Source: Monomorium pharaonis
Lineage: Eukaryota > Arthropoda > Insecta > Hymenoptera > Formicidae
Length of the DNA: 64,000 nt
NCBI RefSeq assembly: GCF_013373865.1
Contig: NC_050469.1
Span: 28,711,046-28,775,045, forward strand
Reading direction: 5' to 3'
Positions within the stretch are counted from its first letter, which is position 1. Every line of letters begins with the position of its first letter. The notes below the pieces were generated by a model. The model made no database searches and was not told the origin of the DNA. It saw only the letters and a program-made list of their open reading frames with translations. Positions 1 through 11,696 of the stretch are shown here, one piece after another. A program made the position numbers and the translations under genes.

Positions 1-968
1 CGTGGTCTCGTCATACATTTCTAACAAGTACGCGTAGCCCATCGAATGTCCCGAAATTCGCCCCTGCGGGGTCCCATGAGTAATCGGGAAACAAGCAACC
101 TGGACAAACATTGTACCGCGCGGGGGCCACGCGATGTACCACGACAACTGGATAGGATGAATATTTGACAAAGTCTGCGGCCATCTCTCCGCGCTCGCGG
201 AGGAACACACGCTCCGTCTCGTGCGGTAGTTCGGACGGTACTCCGCAGCATCCGCGTGTACAGAAACGACTCTCTGCAGAACAGCATTCACGCTCTCCCA
301 CCAATACTCTCTCCTCTCCTCTTAGCTGCCTCTCCGCCTCCACCGGCACCTACACCATCACGGTTTCGCCTCTGCCGTTACTACTGCCGCCGCCACCACC
401 ATCACCGTTCACCACCACCGCCACCACTACCACTACCGCCGGTACCTCCACCACCGTCAGCAACCTCCACCACCATTACCACCACGTTCGCTCAGCACCG
501 GCGCCCGAGAGGCGAAGGGCCCCGAGGTTTCTGCGCTACGAGTCAGTTGGCCGACATGAGCCGCGCGTGTAGGGGCTCTTGGTGTTTATCCGCTCTTAAC
601 GGCTAATCCCAAAACGCGTACCCTCGTATATTGGGACGTGCGCGTGCACCGTACCGCCCGTGAAATATATACGAGGGGTGAAAACTTTTCTCACAATTCC
701 GTATGTATGGGGAGAGATTTTTGACGTTTGTACTGTGGAGATCGGGTACCGATTTTTTTCAACAGCGTGAATAGTTTTCCCGTGACGAAAAGGGGATCGG
801 CGCGGTTCTTTGCACGACGTCACGATCGGTTGCCGGGTACGTGAACGAGAAATCAATGTGAAATAGTTTCTCGATGAATGAATACGTGTCTCGATAATCG
901 GTGATGCTCGGGACTAAAGAATGACGTTACGACGCGCGGTGTAACGAACTTGCAATGATGATAACGCC

Positions 969-1039
969 AGTGTCAGTGCAGTGGGGTTAAAGTGCCAGCC
1001 GGTTTATGGATAACTACGGTTCGTTGATTGGCTGCACGA
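969..1039 (+). promoter_or_regulatory. Candidate transcription start and non-coding first exon
   Basis: TCAGT at 973-977 matches the arthropod initiator. It is followed by about 65 bases without long ORFs and then a strong splice donor (ACGA then GTAAGTG, GT at 1040-1041). unc-5 needs an upstream non-coding exon, because its first visible exon starts with an acceptor at 11418, so this could be it. Both signals are short and frequent by chance, and no clear DPE or TATA was seen. Confidence 0.2.
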
Positions 1040-1598
1040 GTAAGTGATATCCGATGTTGGTTGTGTAATGCGTAGCGAATTTTTCTTGTACCGCGTCGAC
1101 CCAGGAAATGTGTCGCGATAGCCTATGCAAAATAGCACCTTTACCCGAGACACAGGCAGAGAAACATAGCTCAAATTAGTTTCGCTTATAAAACGCTGCT
1201 ATTGACAAATAATAACGCAAATTATTTCCCAAATTTGTAAATTGGATTTAAAAAATTATTGTAAAAATTTTAATTTCGAAATATAATATATTCTAAAAAT
1301 TCCCAAAGTATGGGCTGTAACTCATTGGTGAATCGCAAATTGATTTTTCATAGATTGCGAAAAATTTTTCAGCTGACAGGAATTACAACCAAATTTCCAA
1401 ATAAATTCCTAAATTATTAAACTTCTCGTGTCTGAAAATAATTTGCTTCGATATGACATCAAAAATATTATTCACAGAAAATAAGCGCATTATTCAAAGC
1501 TTTATATGTATATGTATATATATATATATAACATACGCGTGCGCGCACACACACACATACATATATATATGTATGTATGTATGTATTTTATAAATTTA

Positions 1599-1633
1599 AA
1601 AACAATTTTATAAATCTATTTCTAAAAAATAAA

Positions 1634-1675
<42 letters not shown>

Positions 1676-1710
1676 TTTATTTTTTAGAAATAGATTTATA
1701 AAATTGTTTT
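1599..1710. repeat. Perfect 39-bp inverted repeat around a (TA)n core
   Basis: Left arm 1599-1637 (begins AAAACAATTTTATAAATC) is the exact reverse complement of right arm 1672-1710. Between them is an almost pure TA run. The whole can fold into one long hairpin. Flanking sequence outside the arms does not match. It may be a MITE remnant or a cruciform-type palindrome; no target-site duplication is clear. Confidence 0.85.
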
Positions 1711-4700
1711 CATACAACAAAACAGTTAAAAAATAAGAGGATTAAAGTAATATAAATAGATTTATCAATTTACTCCCTTCCTCGACTTTTTCCTTAAAGT
1801 TACATGGAATGTTTGTCACTTTAAAAAATAGATCGCGATAAGTTTGGAAAATCCTAACACATTCAGGATGTAGAAAGAAAATTAATGTCTCTCTAGTAGC
1901 TTGAGATATTATATTTTCTAAACAAAAAACGCACTTCTCTCTACGCATTTCTCATAATCAAGATGTTTCAATGCTGCAGATCGATCGTGACGTTTCAGAT
2001 AACAAATCGAGATAATTCATTACACGCTCTCGAGGGACTACGAATATTCCCGATTGATTCCGGTGGCTGCACATTTTCAAAAGCCCGCTAGGGACCGAAT
2101 CAAAAGATGGACGTTAACATTTAACCCCTGCACTCCTGCTGGGCGCGTACATCGACGTGGTCCAAAAGTCCTCTGGGACTTCCCCGTTAAAAACTTGCGG
2201 CGTATCGTAAACTTATGCTCGACAAGCCTCCCCCCTGTCTGAAGCTTGTTCCAAAATACCGGTTGTTACGATACGCGATGATCACTTTCCGATATCAACT
2301 ACCGGATTTGCGCGAAACCGCTATAATCTTCAACCGCATGCGACCGCTGTTGGTCCGGCGGTCTAAAGTACGTCGTATTACGGGGTCCGCGCATTAAATG
2401 AATGAAGTCGTTGAAAAAAATTATACGAGGCGGCATTAACCCGCGATATACGCTATTACTTGTTGCTTCATCGAGGCTATGTTTATATTCCTCCTTTATG
2501 CCTCCGGCGTGAGATTCGGCCGAGAAACAAAATACGCGGCACGTTTACGCGGATTATCCTAAACCTATTTCCAGTTTTATTGGATAAAGTAACATGCGCG
2601 CGGGGTAAAAACTACGCATAAATAAAACGCAGTCGAATATGTCAATAAATGGTTCCCGGGCGACCGCTGGTAACCACGAGGAACGTACGCGTAATCGTAA
2701 AGTATCCTCCCGTATGCACCGTCGAATAAAGATTTACAAGTATTCGAGGGCACTTACTAGGATTACATGTACAGGAGCACGTTCCTCGACTCTTAACGGC
2801 AGCAGTAAGTTGCCGGCGATTTACGCCAGATACACACACGCCTGCATCTTTTACCCGAAAGCTTTAAAATTGCACTCGCGCATTGCTACCTACCCCATAT
2901 TTACTCGTAAATACGCGAAATATATATCATAGGGGAGAAGGGGAAAGTTCTCCGAAGGCCTGGAGATTACCATCCAGATATCCATACGTGCGCAGTGTCG
3001 ATTCTCGATAAAGCGGCGCTATTACATGGTTAGATTGGCTGGATTGTCGATGGTGATTTGCAAAACGGTCGATTCAATTACAGCCCCTTCAACGGGATTC
3101 CGGTAGGACGATCATATCTATCGTTTGCGATAGATCAGTACGTTTGCGCGATTATAACGAGGGAAACGACGGGCTGAAAGCACGGGCATTATCTCCAACA
3201 AATCGGTAACATTACGCTTCCAGCTTTATACGGCATTTATTGACTGTGAATCTTTTAGTCGTGACACTCACGACCTCACGATCGCTCGTAAAGATCCGCG
3301 TCTTTGTGGAACGAGTTAAATCGCGCCCTGGGATGGAAAACGCGCCCGCTGCATCACGGCGGCGCACGCGCGTTCGTTGAACGTCATTAATTAATAATAC
3401 CGCACTATCTCCCTTTAAACTGCGACGGTAAAATGTATTAATTATATCAATGGCGCTGTATTAATAATTACCGCTTTGTTTCATTTCGCGAAATCATGTC
3501 CGTCGAAATATTTTTGCGCGCACGGAATAGGAATGTTAACTAATAATACCGCAAATATAAATTCCTCCGTATAATACGCATATGTAAAAAGGATGCGGAG
3601 AGAAAGATGCGGAATGTGGAAAGCTCTGCGATTTCTATCCTATCGCAAAAACTCGCGCGCGCGCGCGACGACTATGATATCGGGATATCGATAAATACGA
3701 TCTAGAGCGATCCGGCTGACGCATGATTCCGCCGCGTTATAAATAACTCCGCGGCGCGATATACGGAAGATCGAGAGGTTTCGAAACGATTACAAGAGAA
3801 CGGACTCCAGCCGCTGACTAAACATCTCCGACCGATCGCATCTCGGCGACCGCAGCGGTGCCTGGTGCATTGAAAATGAGGGACCTTATTTGACTCTATT
3901 GGAGACTTTATTAAGCGGCTAACACTGTCGCTCACGACGATGATCGTCACGACTACAGCGGAAACCGTGTACCGCCGTGGAAAAGGGTTCTCGAAAATAA
4001 TGGAGTGCAGCGCGAGGCGCGTTATGCCGATGGATCCCTTTATTCCTGCTTTTACTGCATTAGTCGCTTTCTGTAAATACACCGAGCGTGACACGCGCGC
4101 GCGCGCGCGCTTCTTTGAATGTTCCCCGTAACCGACAGGAGTTTGCCTTTCAGCCAACATTGCCTTCCACGTCCGTGTCGGTTCCGTATCGAACGCTAGG
4201 CCACGCTTTTAACTTCCGCTTTTCTTCGTGTAACAGAATGAAAATAATTATACCCCGAGACGGTTCGCGTTTCTCACAAGTTGCTCGTGGATTTTCTATG
4301 TAATAGCTGAAGGTAACAAATTGAAATTATAACAGCGCTTTCTTGCGGAAGGAGAACTTTGAGAAAATCTTGGTTAATGGTAAATAAACGCAAAATGAAT
4401 GAGCCGTACAAATACAATTTTATCTCAACACTTCAATCTCAATAGTTTGATAAAATAGCGATTGATTAAAATTAGAATGTCGTTACTTTTTTTTATAATA
4501 ATTTCAAGTATTGATCGGCGAATTTTAGAAGCCAATTCATGCAAGAGCTTTATATTGCTTCTCCCGCCTGCCTTCCTCTTAATATGCAATTTCAGCTCAT
4601 TGCCGTGTACGCGCGCGCACTTTATAATGCGCGTTCGTTGAAATTCCCTCCCCACCATCGCGCCGGTGAATAAAAATATCTCGTCGGGATATTCTGGAGT

Positions 4701-7700
4701 AATAAAACTATTACGCGAGGAGACCTACACCCTCGAATCTCCACGGGATCCGTGTAGAGGTCGGTCCGATACTCCCGGCAGGTTAATACGCCATTCACAC
4801 GCGATATTATTCGCGGAAGGTTACACATTCGTGCGCATTGGTCACGTTCGTGTCGGGTCCGACGATTTTATGCAGACGTCTATCATTTCACGTCGCCGCC
4901 ACCGGCGTCTTCGTCGAGTGTATTTCTCCGTTTCCCTCCCTCTCTTCTCAGTCCACCTTCCCTAGACGCGCTCATTTCTCGAACTTCCGTTTTCGCCGTT
5001 TACGATGATACGTTACACGTGCCCGGTCGAGGAGATCGGCGCTCGCAAGCGCCTCTGTCTCGAGGTAGACGGGAAGTCCCGTACGTACGTGCTGGGAGTG
5101 CGTGAGCCAGTCAGCCCAACCAGCCAGCCCGACGATCGTCGCCCGCGTGGCACCCCGCGCTTTCCGTGCTTCGACCATTAAAAACTCGGTACGGTCCCGC
5201 CTTATCTCGCCGTCAAGATCGACGAAGCCCGGGCGGCCACGCAGTGCGCCATGTATCGCGGTTTCGATCGGTTCCCTCTCGCAGGGAACGCCGCTGTTGC
5301 ATTGGCTCGTCGTCATCGTCGTCGTCGTCAAAAGGGGCCCACCTGGCACGCGCAGAGCCCCCATCTGCGGCGGCCGATTCACTCGGGGCCTCCGTGAGAA
5401 CACGAAGTGCCTACCTGCTCCGAACGCACAAAAGGGGCCCAGGAGAGGCCCGGTGTCCGCGTGCGAAAAATGTATTCACGCGTCGACGAATTTCGTCGGT
5501 GGCGAAACGACCGTGTCCTCGGGGCACGATCGCACCGGCCCGATCGATCGGACGATCGATCTTTGAGGGCCCGAACTGCACCGGGTTCGGCAACGGACGT
5601 AATCTGGCCGGAGGAACACGGCCGATACAAATCGAGATGAGCGGCGAATGAGGATGCCGATTGAACGGCAGATGGGCAGGGACGTTAAGCACTTTAAAGG
5701 ATTATTTGATTGATCGATAACGATGGAGGATAATCTGAAGAGTTAATGTAACGAAGGAGAGGGGCGGAATGAAGATAATAAAGAAACGCGGGCAACTTCA
5801 TTTCATTCAAATGAATTCGCGATGACGAAACGCTTTTATCTCTCCCGTGGTATCGGAGGGAAATAAAAATTACGAGGATGAGAAAAAAAATGCTGAAATA
5901 AAAAAAAAGCGTTTTAACGATAACACCGCCGCGTCTGTGAAATTTTAATAGCTCAGAATTTTCCAGATAAAGGCACGTAGTGGATAGAGAGAGAGTTTCT
6001 ACCGGTTTCACCTTATTTTTATCTGCTCAAAGGTTGCGCAGAAGAGACGGCGGAAAAGTCACGCGCGCGGCGACGTGAGGAAAACCTCACGAGAACATCC
6101 GCCGTAAACAACCGCGCGTCGTCGTTTCCTACCAACTTTTACTGCACGCGGGATTTCTTATCGGCGCGGATAAAATCGAGGAACTTTACAAGGCCAGAGA
6201 GGGGAAAGAGGAACGAGGGAACACAAGAGAGACCTCCGTCGTTCTTTACACGTCGTAATACCCGAAGGCGCCGAATGCGCCTGAAAAATCTTCATACGCG
6301 CGCCGCGAGTGCGCGGAGGGCTTCTCGTTTACGTCCGCCGATATACGTGCGGTAGAACGGCGGTGAACGGCGCGCATCGTCCTCGTTCCTTAGTATCTCT
6401 CTCTCTCTCTCTCTCCCGGCTCTCCGTCGTATCGCGCGCGGAGCTCAAGGAGATCCCGCCTCAGGGCGATCGTAGTTGCATTGTACTTTATATTCATGCA
6501 AAAACGTCGAAATAACTTCCAGGCGCGCGCGCGCGCGTTTGCCTCGCCGACCAAAAGCCAGAGCAAGAACGTTTGATCCTCCATCGGAGACCGAGGAAAC
6601 GCTCGCGCGCGCGTGCGATAGCGTCCCCGCGGTATATTTTCAGCCGGTTCCCTTCTTGGCGTTCCTGTTTGCGAGATGACTACGCGCAAAGGAGCCGTAC
6701 CCGCTCGCTCCCTGTGCGCGGGCGATGAAACGATCAAAGAGCGAAGGGAAGGTGTATTTCGGTGTATTTGGCTCGAGCAGCGAGCAAAGCTGACGCGGCG
6801 CGCGAGTTTTCCGTCCCTCACGGCTCCGGAGCCGCGTCAAACTGCTTGCCTGGCGGTGTCCAATTTTCGAAATGCCCTCTCGAAAGGATCGCCGAGCGTG
6901 GGATCGGGAAAACTTTTTAGCCGCGACGCCGGAGCCCTTTGATCCGCTCGCCGTTACAAAAGTTGTAAGGATCCTTTGTAACCCGGAATCGTGACATCGT
7001 TGGCTCACCGCGCGCCCGATCCCCCCTCTCGCTCCTCCTTCTGTCTCGCGCGAGACAGAAGCCGCGGAGTCCGCGGATACCGCGACGCTCGATTTCACGG
7101 GTTGCACTCTTTTAAATCCCTCTCTCGCGACTGCCTTTGATCTCTCGAGTTATTACGCTTACTTTACGTTGGAAGTCGAAGCACGCTCCGCGCCGCGGAG
7201 TTTTACTTCGCTACGCGCGCGCGCACGTGTGTGTGTGTGTGTGTGCGTGTGTGTGAGACAGTATTATATATCCTCGATACTCACGAGCAGATAATTTATG
7301 TTGTGCGCGATCTCCTCCTGAGTAAAAGGTCTCACCGTGCATTACGATTGAAATGCCGCGTGTACAAGCGCGGAGAAATAATTTTCTTTCGTAATTCGAT
7401 AATGTATCGCGAAAGTGAAGAGGTCACACAAACCATGTCGGGCGGAATATTGATATCGCGAGAAAAAGGTTTTTATTTCGCCTCGCAGAAGTATACGCGG
7501 AGGGACCCCGCGGAAGTAGAACCTGTCCCGTTACGGACCATTAATAATCGCTAGAAATCGATAAGCACGTCGACACGTCTTCGCGAAGACATCTGCAAAC
7601 ATCTCTCCCAACAATGCAAACGCTCTTACAAACCGCTGAAACATGTCTGCGCCTCAAACGACTATAAATCGAATCTTTTTGGGCCGCAGGTAGTCACGTA

Positions 7701-8263
7701 TTTGTATAACTTCCACGAGACCGCAGGTTTCCACTCCCGCGGAATGAATCGTCTTTCTCTCGACGTCGTAGTCCCCCTTTTCCTCTCCAAGAACGATATT
7801 TATATCTACATGAGCAAGGGAAAAAAGGTACAAGCCGATACGATCGATCTGATAGAAATAAAAAAAAACGCGATAATCTATCCTTGATTGAGAAGGATCT
7901 AGATCGTAGGCAGATAGAGCGCGTGACCGATCGAGTTCGTGTGAACCTGACTAGACGCATCTGCCCGTTGGCTAAATAACAGCCGGCGAGAGCAGGAGAC
8001 CGGTATCCGAGAGGAATCTACGTCGCCAACGAGCGAACGTCGTAGAGGGAAGACAACGTATGTAAGCACGAGGCAGGCAGGCCAAGGAAGAGCAGCGCGC
8101 GGCGAAGGAAAAGAAAGGCGATATCCTCTACGTGCGGTCTATAAAGACGCTGCGAACCCACATCCCCGCGGCGCAGCGGCCGCGGGGGAGGTTGACATGT
8201 TTATTTCGCTCCGTAATCTTCTCGGATTACGTTACCGAGAAGCGAGAGAAAGAGAGAGGGAGA

Positions 8264-8287
8264 AAGAGAGAGAGAGAGAGAGAGAGA
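8264..8287. repeat. (AG)n microsatellite
   Basis: About 12 AG units preceded by imperfect GAGA-rich DNA from 8240. Confidence 0.85.
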
Positions 8288-11200
8288 AGGGGGGGCGAAA
8301 AATGGAGAGAAACGGACCGAAGAAGGAATAGTCGGCCTTCGGGGCGGAGTTCTGGATTGTACCTGGGGCCCGACGCGTGTTCCAAAGGGATCCCTTGCGG
8401 TTGTCGGTACATCCTTGAGGAGTGTTCACGCGGTTTTCGTGGATTAGTTTCGCACGTTCGTAACGTAGACGTTGTTCCGCGGAAACGGTGTTAAATTATA
8501 ACGTGCAGCAACGCGTTGTATGTCTTGCGGAATGTAGACGGAATAATACAATGGGGAAAGAGAAACTAGAATCACCAGTTGCCGAACAAGCACCAATAAA
8601 TGATTTTAAAAAATAATAATAAGTCAAAAACTAACTGATATTTTCTAGATTCAATTTTCATATAGATTTTAATAAAATATCATCTTTACGTGAAAATATA
8701 ATTATATTAAAATGTTTTTTTGGTTTAATTTCGTATTTGTTCGTTGACTGGTGCAGTGGTTCTATCTTTATAACACACGTTCGTGGAACACGAAGGAGAA
8801 ATGTTGAAACCGAAATCCGCATGAAATCGAAATCCACGTATTATTCTAATACCTCAGTAGCAGCTGAATAAAAAAATTCGTCATTAAATTATCCGATTAT
8901 TAAGACGTTAAAATTTATATCTTACGGACACTCCTAATCCGACGGGATTATCCTCGTTTATTGCCGGCGAATATCGAGCTACCGAAGCGTCTGACTTCTC
9001 TAAATAAAATTTATAACCGGACGTCTGCCCGACCCGGTCCATCTTTTTCCCATAAGCACACAACATCATTCACCTCCGTCAAAAATTTCTCAAAGGCGCG
9101 ACCGTATAATAAATGCGTACAATTCCTAGCCCTTCTGAATCGAGAAAGATGAACCGCGTCAAGAACCGGTAGCTGAAGCCCTCTGACCAGGTTCGGTCTC
9201 GTGGTTAGTTGCTCTACCTGTTGTCATACGATACTCGAGATGCATCGCGAACACTCAAACCGCTCTCGTATCGTGCTCGCTTTACTACTCGCGATGAAAA
9301 AGAGTATCATTTTCGCTCGCTTTAATCATGAACGCCGACAATGCGCTTACATTACGCCACAAGACGCTACGGCTTTACCAGTGCAAATGTAACGAAAGAA
9401 AGAAGGAAGAGAGACGTCGGGACAGTCGGATTTTCCGGCCTGCTTTTCCGACCAAATGGAGCCCAGGACAAGCGGATTCGTGTCAACTGCAGTGTGAAAT
9501 GCCATGTGGTCGCTGGGCATGACGCAATGCCATTCGCCGTCGAGTGTTTTAAACCTTTGAATGGATAATACCGTATGCGTTTATAAATTGAGTTCTCGTC
9601 CCGGAGGATTAGGACGAGCCCGAGATGGGAAATTTGTGTAGGGCACCGCGATGCGTGGCCACATAATGCGCGTGTTGTGCACGGATCCTCCGCTGGATTA
9701 TTCCACGTCATGAATCTTCGAGAGCATTTTCGACCTGCATACCCGTCTACACGGGTTTCGCACCGATGTTACGTAGTGGCTTCATCGATTTTCAAGAGTC
9801 CATTCTCTGTTGATGGAAAACACGAAAACCGACGAACAGATTTAAACCCGCATGAATAAGAAATGAGATATTGGCTGGCGTAAAAATTCTTTTAAAAAAG
9901 TACGAATCCCAGCACGCGAAGGTAACTTGCAGTTACTAAAATAAAGTATACGAAAATCGCATGCCGCGCATACGTTAAAGTTTAAATGCTACGTACCTAT
10001 ATATGTATAATCTTAACTTAATTATTTCATAAAATATTACTATGAATGACGATTAAATTTCGTTATCGCGGATTATTTCCGGAGCAAAGCTCGTTATCGC
10101 GAGCGCAGAATTTAGTATTTTCTTTTTTTGCGCGACGTATTAAATTTCACTACCATTTCCACTTGATTCCATTGCGTTGGCTCACGAGAAAGCTGCTGTA
10201 TGTACAACAGCACTTACAGATGTAATCGAACATCTAGCGAAAGACCTTGACGAACGACATTGATAAACGATCCCTTAGTCGCGTTTCAACTAACCGACTC
10301 GGCGGGATCGTGTAACAACTTGGTACTAACAAGCTTTGCATATATGCACGCTAAGCGTGTTCGCGATCATACGTTTTTGCGCGAATTTTGTTGCATGATA
10401 TGCACACATCGCGTGAATTTTAAACATCTCTCGCTAGGAGTTTAAAGTAACGATCGATAAGCGGGAATAACTCTCGCGCCATACTCGCGGAGTGTAATGC
10501 CCCATGGACAACGATGTTGCTCAAGTAGAAACATAGGTTAATGCGTGGTGAAATGTGTTGCCAAAACTACATTATAATCACACAAAATTTGTTTCAATGC
10601 TTACAAGCGACGCGCTCAAAAGCGAATTCTAAATCTCATTATGCAAAGTCGGCTCGGGCATGGGCTTTAAACGCATCAAGGTTCCTCGAAATTTTGAATC
10701 CAACGGTATATACACCACCGGTAATCCCGAGGAACTGTATTTCCAGTAGACGAATCGCGTTTAATAATTAATTCCGACGGTTATCGACCGGAATCTTCCT
10801 CCCCCTCCCCTGAAGGAACAACCGTTTCACGTTCAGGGGAGAGCCATCGAACCACCGAGGGAAAATTACGCGCCCTCTCCCTTTCCCGCTCTCTGGCTTT
10901 CCTTACGTTCCTTTCAGGGGGTAGCGACGACTGAAAATGAAGGCGCCGCGAAGGAAATTTCGCGTGCGGGAAAGTGTCTGCCGTCGCTGTGGAATATTTA
11001 AATGGCAAGGGCTGCCAGCTACGTCGTAAGTGGCACTCTCGACTTTCCTAACCCGTCTTTTACGCTTTCCGGTAGAAACACAACGCCGCGACGGCGACCC
11101 GGTCGACGTTAAACCCGTTTCACCTCGATACTTCGTTACCCTGTTGCGTGCAAGAGAGAATTTCCATTTTGTGTAAAAGACTAGCCTTAGTCGTGTCAAC

Positions 11201-11418
11201 GTACGTGGAACCGAAATAGGTTTGCTTTATTTATTTCGCAAAATGTGCGCTAAACGCGGCATACATTTTATTTACGCTCTTTACATCGATCAAGATTCAT
11301 TCGGCGATTACATCTCGTTTGCGTCCGCGAGAGAATATTTTTTCTAAGCGTTTAAACCAAAGCGAGAGACGATAAAACATTGTTGTAACTAAACATTGCT
11401 CTCCTATTTATGTTGCAG

Positions 11419-11696
11419 GTGCGGGCTCGTATCAAGCCGACGAGTGGCCAGTGTCGTGTGGAGTGACGTCGAGTGACGGTATTTAAGTGTGACCCCGAGA
11501 CCGACCGGTCTTCGCCTCCTTTTGCCACCGCGCGCGCGCGAGAGAGAGAGAGACAGAGAGAGAGAGAGAGATGAACGAATGACTGGACCGCTCCGGACTG
11601 ATCCGTGATACGCGATGAGGCCGAAATCTTGCTCGCTGTTCCTGCTGTTCTGCGTGATCCTGCCCGGAGTGGTTCGTCCCTTCACATCCGGCGAAG
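11419..11696 (+). CDS. unc-5: unc-5 exon with 5' leader and signal peptide (coding from 11615)
   Basis: A pyrimidine-rich acceptor ending TTGCAG at 11418 opens this exon, so at least one non-coding exon lies upstream. The leader 11419-11614 contains a (GA)n tract. The ATG at 11615 begins MRPKSCSLFLLFCVILPGVV, a classic signal peptide with a hydrophobic core of about 13 residues and probable cleavage near residue 22. The exon ends at 11696 before GTAAAT, leaving one base of codon 28 (phase 1). I chose this start because the two upstream ATGs (11571, 11579) run into stops before it and only this frame joins exon 21606-22019. It is separated from the next exon by a 9.9-kb intron. Confidence 0.85.
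11540..11571. repeat. (GA)n tract in the unc-5 leader
   Basis: GA repeats with one ACA interruption, ending at the first upstream ATG. GAGA runs can bind GAGA-factor-type proteins; here it would lie in the transcript. Confidence 0.8.
11571..11608 (+). other. Two short overlapping upstream ORFs in the unc-5 leader
   Basis: ATG at 11571 opens a three-codon ORF (MNE) stopping at 11580-11582. ATG at 11579 opens a nine-codon ORF (MTGPLRTDP) stopping at 11606-11608, six bases before the main ATG at 11615. Both sit just after a (GA)n run. Short uORFs this close to the main start commonly lower translation; that effect is an inference here. Confidence 0.6.

Larger units (their letters stand above)
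1..11418. other. Upstream region, probably 5' intron/promoter of unc-5
   Basis: No exon with recognisable homology. It holds CCA/CCG-rich low-complexity DNA (about 340-490), the TA inverted repeat (1599-1710), CpG-rich stretches (about 5000-5650, 6060-7200), a (CT)n at 6398-6416, (GT)n near 7228-7246, (AG)n at 8264-8287 and AT-rich patches (1180-1480, 8580-8720). Open frames in the CpG-rich parts on both strands lack domain signatures and look like chance ORFs. Confidence 0.5.

Noticed and set aside
5100..5690. Overlapping open frames of 77-161 codons on both strands
   Set aside because: They overlap each other in several frames in CpG-rich DNA, have no recognisable domain and no clear splice context.
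10806..10843. Inverted CCCCTGAA / TTCAGGGG pair
   Set aside because: Short arms and a wide loop in C-rich sequence; within chance expectation.
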